64,000 nt of DNA from Modestobacter marinus (GTDB lineage Bacteria; Actinomycetota; Actinomycetes; Mycobacteriales; Geodermatophilaceae): contig NZ_JAAMPA010000001.1 in assembly GCF_011758655.1 (NCBI RefSeq), positions 3,100,001 to 3,164,000 of the forward strand, written 5' to 3'. Positions 38,686 to 50,868 of this stretch are shown here, piece by piece. The first letter of the stretch is position 1; the number at the start of each line of letters is the position of its first letter. Under the pieces are notes generated by a model. It was not told the origin of the DNA and searched no databases. It worked only from the letters and a program-made list of their open reading frames with translations. The translations under genes were made by a program, and so were the position numbers.

Positions 38686-41580
38686 ATGGACCGGCTCGTC
38701 GTCCGCGGCGCCCGAGAGCACAACCTCAAGGACGTCCACCTCGACCTGCCCCGCGACGCGATGATCGTGTTCACGGGGCTCTCCGGCTCGGGCAAGTCCA
38801 GCCTGGCCTTCGACACGATCTTCGCCGAGGGCCAGCGCCGGTACGTCGAGTCGCTGTCGGCCTACGCCCGCCAGTTCCTCGGCCAGATGGACAAGCCGGA
38901 CGTCGACTTCATCGAGGGCCTGTCGCCGGCGGTGTCGATCGACCAGAAGTCGACCAACCGCAACCCGCGGTCGACGGTCGGCACGATCACCGAGGTCTAC
39001 GACTACCTGCGGCTGCTCTACGCCCGCGCCGGCCAGCCGCACTGTCCCAACTGCGGCAAGCCGATCTCCCGGCAGACCCCGCAGCAGATCGTCGACCAGG
39101 TGCTCGCGATGGAGGAGGGCACCCGGTTCCAGGTCCTCGCCCCGGTCGTGCGGGCGCGCAAGGGCGAGTACGTCGACCTGTTCAGCTCGCTGCAGACCCA
39201 GGGCTTCTCCCGGGTGCGGGTCGACGGCACCATCCACCCGCTGACCGAGCCGCCGACGCTCAAGAAGCAGGAGAAGCACACGATCGAGGTGATCGTCGAC
39301 CGGCTGACGGTCAAGGAGAACGCCAAGCGGCGGCTGACCGACTCGGTCGAGACGGCCCTCGGCCTCGCCGGCGGCCTCGTGGTGCTCGACTTCGTCGACC
39401 TCCCCGAGGACGACCCGCACCGCGAGCGGACCTTCTCCGAGCACCTCGCCTGCATCGACGACGGGCTCTCCTTCGAGGCGCTCGAGCCCCGGTCGTTCTC
39501 GTTCAACTCGCCCTTCGGCGCCTGCCCCGAGTGCACGGGCATCGGCACCCGCAAGGAGGTCGACCCCGACCTCGTGGTCCCCGACCCGGGCAAGAGCCTC
39601 GGTGAGGGAGCGATCGCCCCCTGGGCGGGCTCGATGAGCAACGAGTACTTCCAGCGCCTGCTCGGCGGGCTCGCCGACATGATCGGCTTCTCCATGAACA
39701 CGCCCTGGGAGGAGCTGCCGGCGAAGGTGCAGAAGGCGGTGCTGCACGGTTCCCCGGACCAGGTGCACGTCCGCTACAAGAACCGCTACGGCCGCGAGCG
39801 CAGCTACTACGCCGCCTTCGAGGGCGTGCTGCCCTTCCTCGAGCGCCGCCACGAGGACACCGACAGCGAGTTCATGAAGGACAAGTACGAGGGCTACATG
39901 CGGGACGTGCCCTGCCCCGTCTGTCACGGCACCCGGCTCAAGCCGGAGATCCTCGCCGTCAAGATGATGGGCCGGTCGATCGCCGAGGTCACCGGACTGT
40001 CCATCGGCGAGGCGTCGGAGTGGCTCAACGCCCTCGAGCTCGGCGAGCGCGAGCGGGCCATCGCCGACCGGGTGCTCCGCGAGATCCAGGCCCGGCTGTC
40101 CTTCCTCGTCGACGTCGGCCTCGACTACCTGTCCCTCGACCGGCCGGCCGCCACCCTGGCCGGTGGTGAGGCGCAGCGGATCCGGCTGGCCACCCAGATC
40201 GGCTCCGGGCTGGTCGGCGTCCTCTACGTGCTCGACGAGCCCTCGATCGGGCTGCACCAGCGCGACAACGTGCGGCTGATCGAGACGCTCGTGCGGCTGC
40301 GCGACATGGGCAACACGCTGATCGTCGTCGAGCACGACGAGGACACCATCAAGCAGGCCGACTGGATCGTCGACATCGGCCCTGGTGCCGGTGAGCACGG
40401 CGGCGAGGTCGTCGTCAGCGGCACGCTCGACGAGCTGCTGGCCAGCGAGCGTTCGGTCACCGGGGCGTACCTCTCCGGCCGCCGGGAGATCACCGTCCCG
40501 GCCATTCGCCGGGAACGGACGGCAGGGCGCGAGCTGGTCGTGAAGGGCGCCCGGGAGAACACCCTGCGTGGCATCGACGTGGCGTTCCCGCTGGGCATGC
40601 TGGTCGCCGTCACCGGTGTCTCCGGCTCGGGCAAGTCCAGCCTGGTCAACGACATCCTCTACACGACCCTGGCCAACGAGCTGAACCGCGCACGGATGGT
40701 GCCCGGCCGGCACCGCACCATCACCGGCCTGGACCAGCTGGACAAGGTCGTCGGCGTCGACCAGTCGCCGATCGGCCGCACCCCGCGGTCCAACCCGGCC
40801 ACCTACACCGGGGTCTGGGACCACGTCCGCAAGCTCTTCGCCAGCACCTCGGAGGCGAAGGTCCGCGGCTACCAGCCGGGCCGGTTCTCCTTCAACGTCA
40901 AGGGCGGGCGCTGCGAGGCGTGCTCCGGTGACGGCACGCTGAAGATCGAGATGAACTTCCTGCCCGACGTCTACGTGCCCTGCGAGGTCTGCAAGGGGGC
41001 CCGGTTCAACCGGGAGACTCTCGAGGTGCACTACAAGGGCAAGACGGTCGCCGAGGTGCTCAACATGCCGATCGAGGAGGCCGCGGACTTCTTCGCGGCC
41101 ATCCCGGCGATCGCCCGGTACATGCGCACCCTCACCGACGTCGGGCTGGGCTACGTCCGGCTCGGGCAGCCGGCCACCACGCTGTCCGGTGGTGAGGCGC
41201 AGCGGGTCAAGCTCGCCAGCGAGCTGCAGAAGCGCTCCAACGGCCGCACGATCTACGTCCTCGACGAGCCCACGACCGGGCTGCACTTCGAGGACATCAA
41301 CAAGCTGCTGCAGGTGATCCAGGGGCTGGTCGACAAGGGCAACTCGGTCATCGTCATCGAGCACAACCTCGACGTGATCAAGAGCGCCGACTGGCTCATC
41401 GACATGGGCCCCGAGGGCGGGTTCCGCGGCGGGCAGGTCGTCGCCGAGGGGACGCCGGAGCTCGTCGCCACGGTGCCGGAGAGCCACACCGGCCGGTTCC
41501 TCGCCGGGATCCTCGACCCGGAGGCCATCGCGGCGGCGGCCGCCGGTGCGAAGAAGAAGACCCGGAAGAAGGCCAGCTGA
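38686..41580 (+). CDS. uvrA: Excinuclease ABC subunit UvrA
   Basis: The damage-sensing ATPase of nucleotide excision repair, 964 aa with two ABC modules. The first Walker A is GLSGSGKSS (31-39), the second is GVSGSGKSS, with signature motifs LAGGEAQRI and LSGGEAQRV. Zinc-binding Cys pairs are seen in [21 protein letters not shown] and CEACSGDG...CEVCKG. A frame reaches further upstream, but the ATG at 38686 has AGGG six bases before it and starts the family's [14 protein letters not shown] block. The 186 bases before it show no LexA-like site. Confidence 0.98.
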   Translation: MDRLVVRGAREHNLKDVHLDLPRDAMIVFTGLSGSGKSSLAFDTIFAEGQRRYVESLSAYARQFLGQMDKPDVDFIEGLSPAVSIDQKSTNRNPRSTVGTITEVYDYLRLLYARAGQPHCPNCGKPISRQTPQQIVDQVLAMEEGTRFQVLAPVVRARKGEYVDLFSSLQTQGFSRVRVDGTIHPLTEPPTLKKQEKHTIEVIVDRLTVKENAKRRLTDSVETALGLAGGLVVLDFVDLPEDDPHRERTFSEHLACIDDGLSFEALEPRSFSFNSPFGACPECTGIGTRKEVDPDLVVPDPGKSLGEGAIAPWAGSMSNEYFQRLLGGLADMIGFSMNTPWEELPAKVQKAVLHGSPDQVHVRYKNRYGRERSYYAAFEGVLPFLERRHEDTDSEFMKDKYEGYMRDVPCPVCHGTRLKPEILAVKMMGRSIAEVTGLSIGEASEWLNALELGERERAIADRVLREIQARLSFLVDVGLDYLSLDRPAATLAGGEAQRIRLATQIGSGLVGVLYVLDEPSIGLHQRDNVRLIETLVRLRDMGNTLIVVEHDEDTIKQADWIVDIGPGAGEHGGEVVVSGTLDELLASERSVTGAYLSGRREITVPAIRRERTAGRELVVKGARENTLRGIDVAFPLGMLVAVTGVSGSGKSSLVNDILYTTLANELNRARMVPGRHRTITGLDQLDKVVGVDQSPIGRTPRSNPATYTGVWDHVRKLFASTSEAKVRGYQPGRFSFNVKGGRCEACSGDGTLKIEMNFLPDVYVPCEVCKGARFNRETLEVHYKGKTVAEVLNMPIEEAADFFAAIPAIARYMRTLTDVGLGYVRLGQPATTLSGGEAQRVKLASELQKRSNGRTIYVLDEPTTGLHFEDINKLLQVIQGLVDKGNSVIVIEHNLDVIKSADWLIDMGPEGGFRGGQVVAEGTPELVATVPESHTGRFLAGILDPEAIAAAAAGAKKKTRKKAS

Positions 41581-41585
41581 CCGGT

Positions 41586-41613
41586 GCACGGGGCGGCTCC
41601 GGCCGCCCCGTGC
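41586..41613 (+). terminator. uvrA terminator
   Basis: Arms gcacggggcggc (41586-41597) and gccgccccgtgc (41602-41613) pair perfectly around a 4-base loop, five bases past the uvrA stop codon. Confidence 0.88.
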
Positions 41614-41636
41614 GCTCCCGACCGAGAGGACCATCC

Positions 41637-42557
41637 GTGACGACGACGTCCGGCGACCTGCCCGTGCTCCCGCGCCCCGACGGGGTGGCCGTCCCCTACC
41701 GGCGCTGGCTGCCCGCCGGCGAGGTCCGCGCGACCCTGCAGGTGGTCCACGGGGCCTCCGAGCACTCCGGTCGCTACGAGCGGCTGGCCGGCGCGCTCAC
41801 CGAGCGGGGCCTGGCCGTCTACGCCATGGACCTGCGCGGGCACGGCCGCACCGCCGAGGCCACCGGCGCCGGCCGGTTCGGGCCGGCCGGAGCCGACGGT
41901 CTCCTCGATGACGTCGAGGCCCTGCACCGGCTCGCCGCCGAGGAGCACCCGGGCCTGCCCCGGGTGCTGCTGGGCCACTCGATGGGCTCGATCGTCGCCC
42001 TGGCCAGCGCGGAGCGGGACGGCGCCGGGCTCACCGGGCTGGTGCTGTCGGGTCCGATCGGGGTCTCGCCGCAGCTGGCCGAGACGGTGGCCGCGCTGGA
42101 CGGTGTGGTGGCCGCCGGGCTGGGGGACCAGCCGCTGGACGCGCTCGGTGCCTTCAACGAGCCGTTCGAACCCGCCCGCACCCCCTACGACTGGCTGTCC
42201 CGTGACCCGGCCGAGGTCGATGCCTACCTGGCCGACCCGCTCGCCGGCGACCAGGTGCCGCTGACCCACGGCTACGCGGCCGGGGTCTTCGGCATGTCGG
42301 TCCGCGCCGCCAGCCCCGAGGGGGTCGCCGGGCTGCCCGGGTCACTGCCCGTGCTGCTGCTGTCCGGGCAGCACGACCCGGTCGGGGGCCAGGACGCCGG
42401 TCAGGTCACCGCGCTGGCCGAGCTGCTCCGGGCCCGCGGCCTGCCGGTCGACCAGCGTGTGTACCCGGAGGCGCGGCACGAGGTCTTCAACGAGACCAAC
42501 CGGGACGAGGTCGTCGCCGACCTGCTCGGCTGGCTGGACGACCGCCTGGCCGGCTGA
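41637..42557 (+). CDS. Alpha/beta hydrolase, monoacylglycerol-lipase-like
   Basis: A 306-aa serine hydrolase of the lysophospholipase/monoglyceride lipase group: VVHGASEHSGRY at the oxyanion side, MDLRGHGRT, the nucleophile Ser in GHSMGS, Asp in GQHDPV and His in ARHEVFNE. These split glycerolipids to fatty acids. The GTG start follows GAGAGGA by six bases. There is no signal peptide. It sits between uvrA and uvrC but is separated from uvrA by a terminator, so there is no sign of a repair role. Confidence 0.9.
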   Translation: MTTTSGDLPVLPRPDGVAVPYRRWLPAGEVRATLQVVHGASEHSGRYERLAGALTERGLAVYAMDLRGHGRTAEATGAGRFGPAGADGLLDDVEALHRLAAEEHPGLPRVLLGHSMGSIVALASAERDGAGLTGLVLSGPIGVSPQLAETVAALDGVVAAGLGDQPLDALGAFNEPFEPARTPYDWLSRDPAEVDAYLADPLAGDQVPLTHGYAAGVFGMSVRAASPEGVAGLPGSLPVLLLSGQHDPVGGQDAGQVTALAELLRARGLPVDQRVYPEARHEVFNETNRDEVVADLLGWLDDRLAG

Positions 42558-42561
42558 GCCC

Positions 42562-42589
42562 GCCGGGCCGTCTCCGAGGGCGGCCCGGC
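42562..42589. terminator. Terminator after the alpha/beta hydrolase
   Basis: The 9-base arms gccgggccg (42562-42570) and cggcccggc (42581-42589) pair around a 10-base loop, directly between two convergent reading frames. Confidence 0.65.
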
Positions 42590-43146
42590 TCAGCGCGGAC
42601 TGTCCCGGACGTCCAGCAGGCGCGCGCCGACCGGCTCCGGCAGTCGGCCCGCCCCCACGGCTCCGACCACGTCGGTCACCGCGGCCTCGGCGGCCTCCGG
42701 GCCGGCGACCACCCAGGTCGCCCAGCGGTCGGTGCCGTCGGCGCTGGACAGCTGCACCAGCCACGGGTGCGTGCGCTCCTGTCGTGCCGTCCGCAGCACC
42801 CGCCTGGCCCACAGCAGCGCGCCCCCGGCGGCCGGCCCACCGGCGGTCACCGCGAGCGCGTTGCGGACCGCCAGCGTCTCGTCCCGGAGCGGGTCCTCGC
42901 TCGCGCCGGGTGCCCACGGGCCCTGCCAGCGCGCCGAGCGGCCCAGCACCCAGCTGGCCCGGGGCAGCTCGGAGGCACGTCGGCCGCGGCACCGCGGGGC
43001 AGCAGCAACCGGCCGACCGCCCCGCCGTCCGGCGGCGTGGCGGGCGACGGCAGCACCCCCGCGCGGTGACAGCTGACCCGCCAGTGCCCGCCCCAGCGGT
43101 CGGCCACCAGCACGCCGTCCCGCTCGCTGCTCGTCGTCCCGCGCAT
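42590..43146 (-). pseudogene. Hypothetical gene interrupted by a frameshift
   Basis: The N-terminal 56 residues or so (MRGTTSSERDGVLVADRWGG...) read in one frame from the ATG at 43146, and the remaining 125 or so (ASELPRASWVLGR ... RLLDVRDSPR) read in the +1 frame and end at 42590. The switch lies near 42975-42990, within gccgcggccgacgtgcctcc. Either part alone continues into low-quality sequence in its own frame. It looks like a single protein of about 185 aa broken by one extra base (or two lost bases); a sequencing error is equally possible. No family is recognised and no membrane segment is seen. Confidence 0.6.
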
Positions 43147-43329
43147 GCCCACCCCGTCCGTCCTCGGTCGCTGACCCGGCCACCCTGACAGCTCCAGCCG
43201 GGGTCGGGCCGCGTCGTCCACAGGCGGGGCGGTGGGCGGCCTGACGGGCCCGTCGCAGGTCAGCGGGCCGGTGGGGGACGTGCGCCGCGGTGGGGGTGTG
43301 GCGGCCGACGGACTGTCGGTGTGCCGACC

Positions 43330-43335
43330 TAACCT
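43330..43335 (+). promoter_or_regulatory. -10 box for leaderless uvrC operon
   Basis: TAACCT ends seven bases before the uvrC ATG at 43343. It would drive the coupled uvrC-rapZ-yvcK run. Confidence 0.6.
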
Positions 43336-43342
43336 GGACGGC

Positions 43343-45397
43343 ATGCCCGACCCGTCCACGTACCGACCGGCGGTCGGCAGCATCCCGGAGAGCCCCGGGG
43401 TCTACAAGTTCCGTGACCCGGCCGGCCGGGTCATCTACGTCGGCAAGGCCAAGAGCCTCCGGCAGCGGCTGAACAGCTACTTCGCCGACGTCTGGGGCCT
43501 GCACCCGCGCACGCGGCAGATGGTCACCACCGCAGCCAGCGTCGAGTGGACCGTCGTCGGCACCGAGGTCGAGGCCCTCCAGCTCGAGTACAACTGGATC
43601 AAGGAGTTCGACCCCCGGTTCAACGTCCGGTACCGGGACGACAAGAGCTACCCCAGCCTCGCCGTGACGCTGAACGAGGAGTTCCCGCGGCTGCAGGTCA
43701 TGCGCGGCCCCAAGCGCAAGGGGGTCCGGTACTTCGGCCCCTACGCGCACGCCTGGGCGATCCGCGAGACGGTCGACACGCTCACCCGCGTCTTCCCGGC
43801 CCGTACCTGCTCCAACGGCGTCTTCAAGCGCGCCGCCCAGATCGGCCGGCCGTGCCTGCTCGGCTACATCGGCAAGTGCGCGGCCCCCTGCGTCGGCCGG
43901 GTCAGCGCCGAGGAGCACCGGGAGATCGTCGACGACTTCTGCGACTTCATGGGCGGCCGCACCGAGCAGATGATCCGCCGGCTCGAGCGGCAGATGACCG
44001 AGGCCGCCGAGGAGATGAACTACGAGCGGGCCGCCCGGCTGCGCGACGACCTCGGCGCGCTGCGCCGGGCCCTGGAGAAGCAGGCCGTCGTGCTCGGGGA
44101 CGGCACCGACGCCGACGTCGTCGCCTTCGCCCAGGACGAGCTGGAGGCCGCGGTCCAGGTGTTCCACGTCCGCGGCGGCCGGGTGCGCGGGCAGCGCGGC
44201 TGGATCATCGACAAGGTCGAGGACGTCACCACCGGCCAGCTGGTCGAGCAGTTCCTGCTGCAGGTCTACGGCGGGGTCGACGAGGAGACCGGCGTCGGTG
44301 AGGTGGGGGAGTCCGTGCCCCGCGAGGTGCTCGTGCCCGAGCTGCCCGACGACGCCGAGGTCTACGCCGAGCTGCTCACCGAGCTGCGCGGCTCCCGGGT
44401 GTCGCTGCGGGTGCCGCAGCGCGGCGACAAGCGCAGCCTGATGGAGACCGTCGAGCGCAACGCCAAGGAGTCCTTCGCCCGGCACCGGGTGAAGCGGGCC
44501 AGCGACCTCACCGCCCGCTCGTTGGCGCTGTCGGAGATCCAGGAGGCCCTCGACCTGCCCGACGCGCCGCTGCGGATCGAGTGCATCGACATCTCCCACG
44601 TGCAGGGCACCAACGTGGTCGCCAGCATGGTCGTCTTCGAGGACGGCATGGCCAAGAAGGCCGACTACCGGCGCTTCTCCGTGGCCCAGGGCACCGACGA
44701 CACCGCGGCGATGGCCGAGGTCGTGCGGCGCCGGTTCGCCCGGCACCTCAAGGAGGAGCAGGACCGCAAGGACGAGCAGGGCGTCGCCGCGGAGGAGGGC
44801 CGGCCGCGCCGGTTCGCCTACCCGCCGAACCTGCTGGTCGTCGACGGCGGCGCCCCGCAGGTGGCCGCGGCCAGCCGCTCGCTGGCCGAGCTGGGCATCG
44901 TCGACGTCGCCGTCTGCGGCCTGGCCAAGCGGATGGAGGAGGTCTGGCTGCCCGACGACCCCGACCCGGTCATCCTGCCGCGCACCTCCGAGGCCCTCTA
45001 CCTGCTGCAGCGGGTCCGCGACGAGGCGCACCGGTTCGCCATCACCTACCACCGGCAGAAGCGATCCAGCACCATGTTGGTCTCGCTCCTGGACGACGTC
45101 CCGGGGCTCGGCGACACCCGGCGGAAGGCGCTGATGAAGCAGTTCGGATCCCTCAAGCGGCTGCGTGCGGCCTCGGTGGAGGAGCTCACGGCGGTGCCCG
45201 GCATCGGCCGGCGCACGGCCGAGGCGGTGCTCGCCGCCGTCGCCGAGCCGGTGGCCGCCGGGGCGTCGCCCGACGCGGTCGCCGAGGACGCCGTCGAGCT
45301 GGAGCCGCCGGCCGCCGCGGCGCCGGTGCGCGGGCCGGACGCCGGCGGGACCGCCGAGATCGGCCGGGTCCACCCCGCCGCCGGGCAGCCGGCATGA
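43343..45397 (+). CDS. uvrC: Excinuclease ABC subunit UvrC
   Basis: The dual-incision nuclease of nucleotide excision repair, 684 aa. The N-terminal GIY-YIG domain ([25 protein letters not shown]) makes the 3' cut; a UVR motif ([18 protein letters not shown]) contacts UvrB; the central RNase-H-like endonuclease domain ([22 protein letters not shown]) makes the 5' cut; tandem helix-hairpin-helix motifs ([19 protein letters not shown]) bind DNA. An Ala/Pro-rich tail ends the protein. The start is fixed by the -10 box seven bases upstream. The stop overlaps rapZ (ATGA). Confidence 0.98.
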   Translation: MPDPSTYRPAVGSIPESPGVYKFRDPAGRVIYVGKAKSLRQRLNSYFADVWGLHPRTRQMVTTAASVEWTVVGTEVEALQLEYNWIKEFDPRFNVRYRDDKSYPSLAVTLNEEFPRLQVMRGPKRKGVRYFGPYAHAWAIRETVDTLTRVFPARTCSNGVFKRAAQIGRPCLLGYIGKCAAPCVGRVSAEEHREIVDDFCDFMGGRTEQMIRRLERQMTEAAEEMNYERAARLRDDLGALRRALEKQAVVLGDGTDADVVAFAQDELEAAVQVFHVRGGRVRGQRGWIIDKVEDVTTGQLVEQFLLQVYGGVDEETGVGEVGESVPREVLVPELPDDAEVYAELLTELRGSRVSLRVPQRGDKRSLMETVERNAKESFARHRVKRASDLTARSLALSEIQEALDLPDAPLRIECIDISHVQGTNVVASMVVFEDGMAKKADYRRFSVAQGTDDTAAMAEVVRRRFARHLKEEQDRKDEQGVAAEEGRPRRFAYPPNLLVVDGGAPQVAAASRSLAELGIVDVAVCGLAKRMEEVWLPDDPDPVILPRTSEALYLLQRVRDEAHRFAITYHRQKRSSTMLVSLLDDVPGLGDTRRKALMKQFGSLKRLRAASVEELTAVPGIGRRTAEAVLAAVAEPVAAGASPDAVAEDAVELEPPAAAAPVRGPDAGGTAEIGRVHPAAGQPA

Positions 45398-46329
45398 CCG
45401 CCGGTCAGGCGGCTGCGGCCGGTCCGCAGAGCGACGTCCCGCCGGCGGCCGACGGGTCGAGCACCGAGCTCGCCCCGCTGGACGTCGTGGTCGTGACGGG
45501 GCTGTCCGGCGCGGGCAAGAACAGCGCCGGCCGCGTGCTGGAGGACCTCGGCTTCTTCGTGGTCGACAACCTGCCCCCGGCCCTGCTCCAGCCGATGGTC
45601 GAGTTGGGCGCCCGCGGCGACCTGCGCAGGTTCGCCGCCGTCGTCGACGTGCGCAGCCGGGCCTTCTCCAGCGACCTGCAGGAGTCCATCCGGCAGCTCG
45701 CCGACGCCGGGCACCGCCCGCGCGTCGTGTACGTGCACGCCCGCAACGAGGTGCTGATCCGGCGCTACGAGTCGGTGCGGCGCGAGCACCCCCTGCAGGG
45801 CAGCGGCCGGCTGATCGACGGCATCGACACCGAGCGGGAGCTGCTCACCGGCATCGCCGGTGACGCCGACCTGTGGATCGACACCAGCGACCTCAACGTG
45901 CACCAGCTGCGCGCCACCCTCGAGGCGTCGTTCGTGCCGGACGGCGAGCTCCCCGAGGTGGTCGCGACCGTGCTGAGCTTCGGCTTCAAGTACGGCCTGC
46001 CGCTGGACGCCGACCTCGTCGTCGACGCCCGGTTCCTGCCCAACCCGCACTGGGTCCCGGAGCTCCGTCCGATGACCGGCCGGGACCCCGAGGTGCGCGA
46101 CTACGTGCTCGCCCAGGACGACGCCGGGGCCTTCCTCGACCGGTACAGCGAGGTGCTCCGGCTGCTGCTGCCCGGCTACCGGCGCGAGGGCAAGCGCTAC
46201 CTGACCCTGGCCGTGGGGTGCACCGGCGGGAAGCACCGCAGCGTCGCCATCGCCGAGGAGTTCGCCCGCCGGCTCAACGCCGAGGGAGTCCCGGCGACCG
46301 CCCGCCACCGCGACCTGGGGCGCGAGTAG
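45394..46329 (+). CDS. rapZ: RNase adaptor / nucleotide-binding protein RapZ (YvcJ)
   Basis: A 311-aa P-loop protein. In E. coli RapZ delivers the GlmZ small RNA to RNase E; in Gram-positives its role is less clear but it is always near yvcK and whiA. The P-loop is GLSGAGKNS (36-44), where Asn replaces the usual Ser/Thr after Lys, then [15 protein letters not shown], and the C-terminal half has the [10 protein letters not shown] block. The first 27 residues are an Ala/Pro-rich extension. It overlaps uvrC by four bases and its stop overlaps the yvcK start. Confidence 0.95.
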   Translation: MTAGQAAAAGPQSDVPPAADGSSTELAPLDVVVVTGLSGAGKNSAGRVLEDLGFFVVDNLPPALLQPMVELGARGDLRRFAAVVDVRSRAFSSDLQESIRQLADAGHRPRVVYVHARNEVLIRRYESVRREHPLQGSGRLIDGIDTERELLTGIAGDADLWIDTSDLNVHQLRATLEASFVPDGELPEVVATVLSFGFKYGLPLDADLVVDARFLPNPHWVPELRPMTGRDPEVRDYVLAQDDAGAFLDRYSEVLRLLLPGYRREGKRYLTLAVGCTGGKHRSVAIAEEFARRLNAEGVPATARHRDLGRE

Positions 46330-47282
46330 TGGAGACCCCCGGCCTGCGGGTCGTCGCCCTCGGCGGCGGCCACGGGCTGGCCGCCGCCCTGGCCGCCTGG
46401 CGACGGCTCACCGCGGAGCTGACCGCGGTGGTCACCGTCGCCGACGACGGCGGCTCCTCGGGGCTGATCCGCCGCGAGATGCCGGTGCTGCCCCCCGGCG
46501 ACCTGCGGATGGCGCTGGCCGCACTGGCCGGGGAGTCCCCGCGCACCCAGCAGATGGCCGACCTGCTCCAGCACCGCTTCGGTGGCAGCGGGGTGCTCGC
46601 CGGTCACCCGGTCGGCAACCTGATGCTGACCGGCCTGACCGAGATGCACGGCGGCGACGCCGTGCGGGCCCTCGGCGTCCTCGAGGAGCTGCTCGGGACG
46701 CAGGGCCGGGTGCTGCCGATGGCCGAGGTGCCGCTGGACCTGGTGGCCACGGTGGCCAGCGTCGACCCGGACGACCCGCAGGAGACCCGGCGGATCCGGG
46801 GCCAGGTGGCGATCGCGTCCACCCCCGGGCACGTCGAGGACATCCGGGTCTCCCCGGCCGACCCCCCGGTCCCCCCGGAGGTGCTGACGGCGATCGCGGA
46901 GGCCGACGTGGTCAGCCTCGGGCCGGGGTCCTGGTACACCTCCGTGCTGCCGCACCTGCTGGTCCCGCGGCTGCGGACGGCACTGGCGGAGACCACGGCG
47001 CGGGTGGTCGTGGTGCTCAACCTGGAGCCGCAGGCGGGCGAGACCGACGGCTTCTCGCCCGAGGAGCACCTGCGCGTCCTGCTGGCCCATCTCGGGGGCG
47101 TGTCGCTGCACACGGTGATCGCGGACACCGCTGCGGTTGTTGACCGGCGTGGTCTGCTGTCTGCTGTGCAGGCATGTGGTGCAGAACTGGTGCTCGCACC
47201 GGTGGCTGCACCCGACGGGACACCACAGCACGACCCCTCCCGGCTCGCCGCCGCGCTGGCCTCCGTGGTCGGCGCGCGGTGA
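46329..47282 (+). CDS. yvcK: YvcK family protein (gluconeogenesis factor / CofD-like)
   Basis: A 317-aa protein of the CofD/YvcK fold, which in Bacillus and mycobacteria (CuvA) links carbon source and cell-wall synthesis and binds UDP-sugars. The nucleotide-binding blocks are ALGGGHGLA (12-20), VADDGGSSG and GHPVGNLMLTGL. The GTG start shares its first base with the rapZ TAG stop. It is the third gene of the tightly coupled uvrC-rapZ-yvcK run; whiA follows 73 bases later. Confidence 0.95.
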   Translation: METPGLRVVALGGGHGLAAALAAWRRLTAELTAVVTVADDGGSSGLIRREMPVLPPGDLRMALAALAGESPRTQQMADLLQHRFGGSGVLAGHPVGNLMLTGLTEMHGGDAVRALGVLEELLGTQGRVLPMAEVPLDLVATVASVDPDDPQETRRIRGQVAIASTPGHVEDIRVSPADPPVPPEVLTAIAEADVVSLGPGSWYTSVLPHLLVPRLRTALAETTARVVVVLNLEPQAGETDGFSPEEHLRVLLAHLGGVSLHTVIADTAAVVDRRGLLSAVQACGAELVLAPVAAPDGTPQHDPSRLAAALASVVGAR

Positions 47283-47355
47283 CCGGGAGGGCAGTGGCCG
47301 GACACGGGGACGACCGTGACACCGGCCGGCACACAGGGGGAAGGGAACACCGCTG

Positions 47356-48336
47356 ATGGCGATGACGGCGATGGTGAAGGACGAGCTCTCCCGCGTGGAG
47401 TGCACGAGGACATCCGAGCGCAAGGCCGAGGTGACGGCCCTCCTGCGCTTCTCCGGGGGTCTGCACATCGTGGGTGGCCGGGTGGTCATCGAGGCCGAGT
47501 TGGACACCGGTTCGGTGGCCCGGCGACTCCGCCGGGACATCAGCGAGGTGTACGGCTACACCAGCGGCGTGAGCGTGCTGGCCGGCGGCAACATCCGCCG
47601 GGGGGTGCGCTACCTGGTCCGGATCGCCAAGCACGGCGAGGGCCTGGCCCGGCAGACCGGGCTGGTCGACCAGCGGGGCCGGCCGGTCCGGGGCCTGCCG
47701 CCGTCGGTGGTCTCCGGCGGGATCGGTGACGCCGAGGCGGCGTGGCGCGGTGCCTTCCTGGCGCACGGGTCGCTGACCGAGCCGGGGCGCTCGTCGTCCC
47801 TGGAGGTCACCTGCCCCGGGCCCGAGGCGGCGATGGCGCTGGTCGGTGCCGCCCGCCGGCTGGGCATCGCGGCCAAGGCCCGTGAGGTGCGCGGCACCGA
47901 CCGGGTGGTCGTGCGGGACGGCGACGCGATCGGCGCGCTGCTGACCCGGATGGGCGCCCACGACGCCGTCCTGGCCTGGGAGGAGCGGCGGATGCGCCGC
48001 GAGGTCCGCGCCACGGCCAACCGGCTGGCCAACTTCGACGACGCCAACCTGCGCCGCTCGGCGCGGGCGGCGGTCGCGGCGAGCGCCCGGGTCGAGCGGG
48101 CCCTGGAGATCCTGGCCGACGAGGCGCCCGAGCACCTGCTCGTCGCCGGGCGGCTGCGGCTGGAGTTCGGTCAGGCGTCGCTGGAGGAGCTCGGTCAGCG
48201 CGCCGACCCGCCGATGACCAAGGACGCCGTTGCCGGGCGCATACGGCGTCTCCTGGCGATGGCGGACAAGCGGGCCAAGGACCTCGGCATCCCGGACACC
48301 GAGTCCGTGGTCACCGACGACATGCTGGCCCAGTAG
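47356..48336 (+). CDS. whiA: DNA-binding protein WhiA
   Basis: The sporulation and cell-division regulator conserved in Gram-positives, 326 aa. The N-terminal half is a degenerate LAGLIDADG-like fold ([27 protein letters not shown]), the C-terminal part is a helix-turn-helix domain ([31 protein letters not shown]). In Streptomyces WhiA works with WhiB on division genes. The order rapZ-yvcK-whiA is almost universal, which supports the call. GGGAAGGGAA precedes the ATG. Confidence 0.97.
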   Translation: MAMTAMVKDELSRVECTRTSERKAEVTALLRFSGGLHIVGGRVVIEAELDTGSVARRLRRDISEVYGYTSGVSVLAGGNIRRGVRYLVRIAKHGEGLARQTGLVDQRGRPVRGLPPSVVSGGIGDAEAAWRGAFLAHGSLTEPGRSSSLEVTCPGPEAAMALVGAARRLGIAAKAREVRGTDRVVVRDGDAIGALLTRMGAHDAVLAWEERRMRREVRATANRLANFDDANLRRSARAAVAASARVERALEILADEAPEHLLVAGRLRLEFGQASLEELGQRADPPMTKDAVAGRIRRLLAMADKRAKDLGIPDTESVVTDDMLAQ

Positions 48337-48365
48337 CCCGGCCGACCCTCCGCAGCCGGCCGGCC

Positions 48366-48414
48366 ACGGGGTCCGGGCCGTTGCCGGCGGCCGGGGCGCA
48401 GGGCCGGACCCCGT
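48366..48414 (+). terminator. Possible whiA terminator
   Basis: The arms 48366-48376 (acggggtccgg) and 48404-48414 (ccggaccccgt) are perfectly complementary over 11 pairs, with a 27-base GC-rich loop. It lies 30 bases past whiA. The rest of 48337-48660 has no gene; it holds the gap promoter and leader. Confidence 0.6.
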
Positions 48415-48564
48415 CGTCCCCGGTGACGGCGGGTGGACGGGTGGCCCAACGGCCGCCGAACTGCCGGTGGCGAGCGCGCTGAGAGGCCGTGGAGACGTCC
48501 GCGACGTCTTCCGGAGCAGCGGGAACGGCCCGGACGCGCGGTCGGGCGCCGGTCCGCGGGCCGA

Positions 48565-49664
<1,100 letters not shown>

Positions 49665-49665
<1 letters not shown>

Positions 49666-50858
49666 TGCGGTCCGTCGACGAGCTCATCGCCGACGGGGTG
49701 TCGGGTCGGCGCGTGCTGCTGCGCGCCGACCTGAACGTCCCGCTCGACAAGGACAGCGGCGCGATCACCGACGACGGCCGGATCCGGGCGAGCCTGCCCA
49801 CGATCACCGCGCTCCGCGAGGCCGGTGCCCGGGTCCTCGTCGCCGCGCACCTGGGCCGCCCCAAGGGCGAGCCCGACCCGCGGTACTCCCTGGCCCCGGT
49901 CGCCGCCCGGCTCGGTGAGCTGCTCGGCACCGAGGTGCCGCTGGCCACCGACGTCGCCGGCCCCGACGCCACGGCGAAGGCCGCGGCGCTGGGCGACGGC
50001 GAGGTGCTGATGCTGGAGAACGTCCGCTTCGAGGCGGCCGAGACCAGCAGGGACGACGCCGTCCGCGGCGAGCTGGCCGACCGGCTGGCCGGGCTCGCCG
50101 AGCTCTACGTCGACGACGCGTTCGGCGCGGTGCACCGCAAGCACGCCTCGGTGTTCGACGTCGCCGAGCGTCTCCCGCACGCGGCCGGCCGGCTGGTCGC
50201 CCGCGAGCTGGAGGTGCTCACCCGGCTCACCGAGAGCCCGGAGCGGCCCTACGTCGTCGTGCTCGGCGGCTCCAAGGTCAGCGACAAGCTCGGAGTGATC
50301 GAGGCGCTGCTGCCCAAGGTCGACCGGCTGCTCATCGGTGGCGGGATGACCTACACCTTCCTGGCCGCCCAGGGCCACGAGGTCGGGACGTCGCTGCTGG
50401 AGGCCGACCAGGTCGACAGCTGCCGGCGCCTGCTCGCCGAGGCCGGCGACCGGATCGTCCTGCCGGTCGACGTCGTCGTCACCCCGGAGTTCAGCGCCGA
50501 CGTGCCCACCCGGGTGCTGCCGGCCACCGAGATCCCGGCCGACGAGATGAGCCTGGACATCGGGCCGAAGAGCGTCGAGCTCTTCACCGAGGCGCTCGCC
50601 GGTGCGCGCACCGTGTTCTGGAACGGGCCGATGGGCGTGTTCGAGCTGGCCCCCTTCCAGGGCGGCACCCGTGGGGTGGCCCAGGCCGTCGGCGCGATCG
50701 ACGGGCTCTCCGTCGTCGGCGGCGGCGACTCCGCGGCCTCCGTGCGCCAGCTCGGACTGGACGAGGCGGCCTACGGTCACATCAGCACCGGCGGCGGCGC
50801 GTCGCTGGAGTACCTCGAGGGCCGGGAGCTCCCCGGGCTCGCGGTGCTCGCGGACTGA
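49665..50858 (+). CDS. pgk: Phosphoglycerate kinase
   Basis: Transfers phosphate from 1,3-bisphosphoglycerate to ADP, 397 aa, of standard length. Substrate-binding RADLNVPLD and AHLGRPKG are in the N-domain; [19 protein letters not shown] and GGGDSAASV, which bind the nucleotide, are in the C-domain. The ATG starts on the last base of the gap stop codon; tpiA follows by ten bases. Confidence 0.98.
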
Positions 50859-50868
50859 GGGGGCGACG

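Noticed and set aside
38401-41634. Minus-strand open frame of more than 1000 codons opposite uvrA
   Set aside because: It is the usual antisense frame of a GC-rich gene; the plus strand encodes a full UvrA with all motifs.
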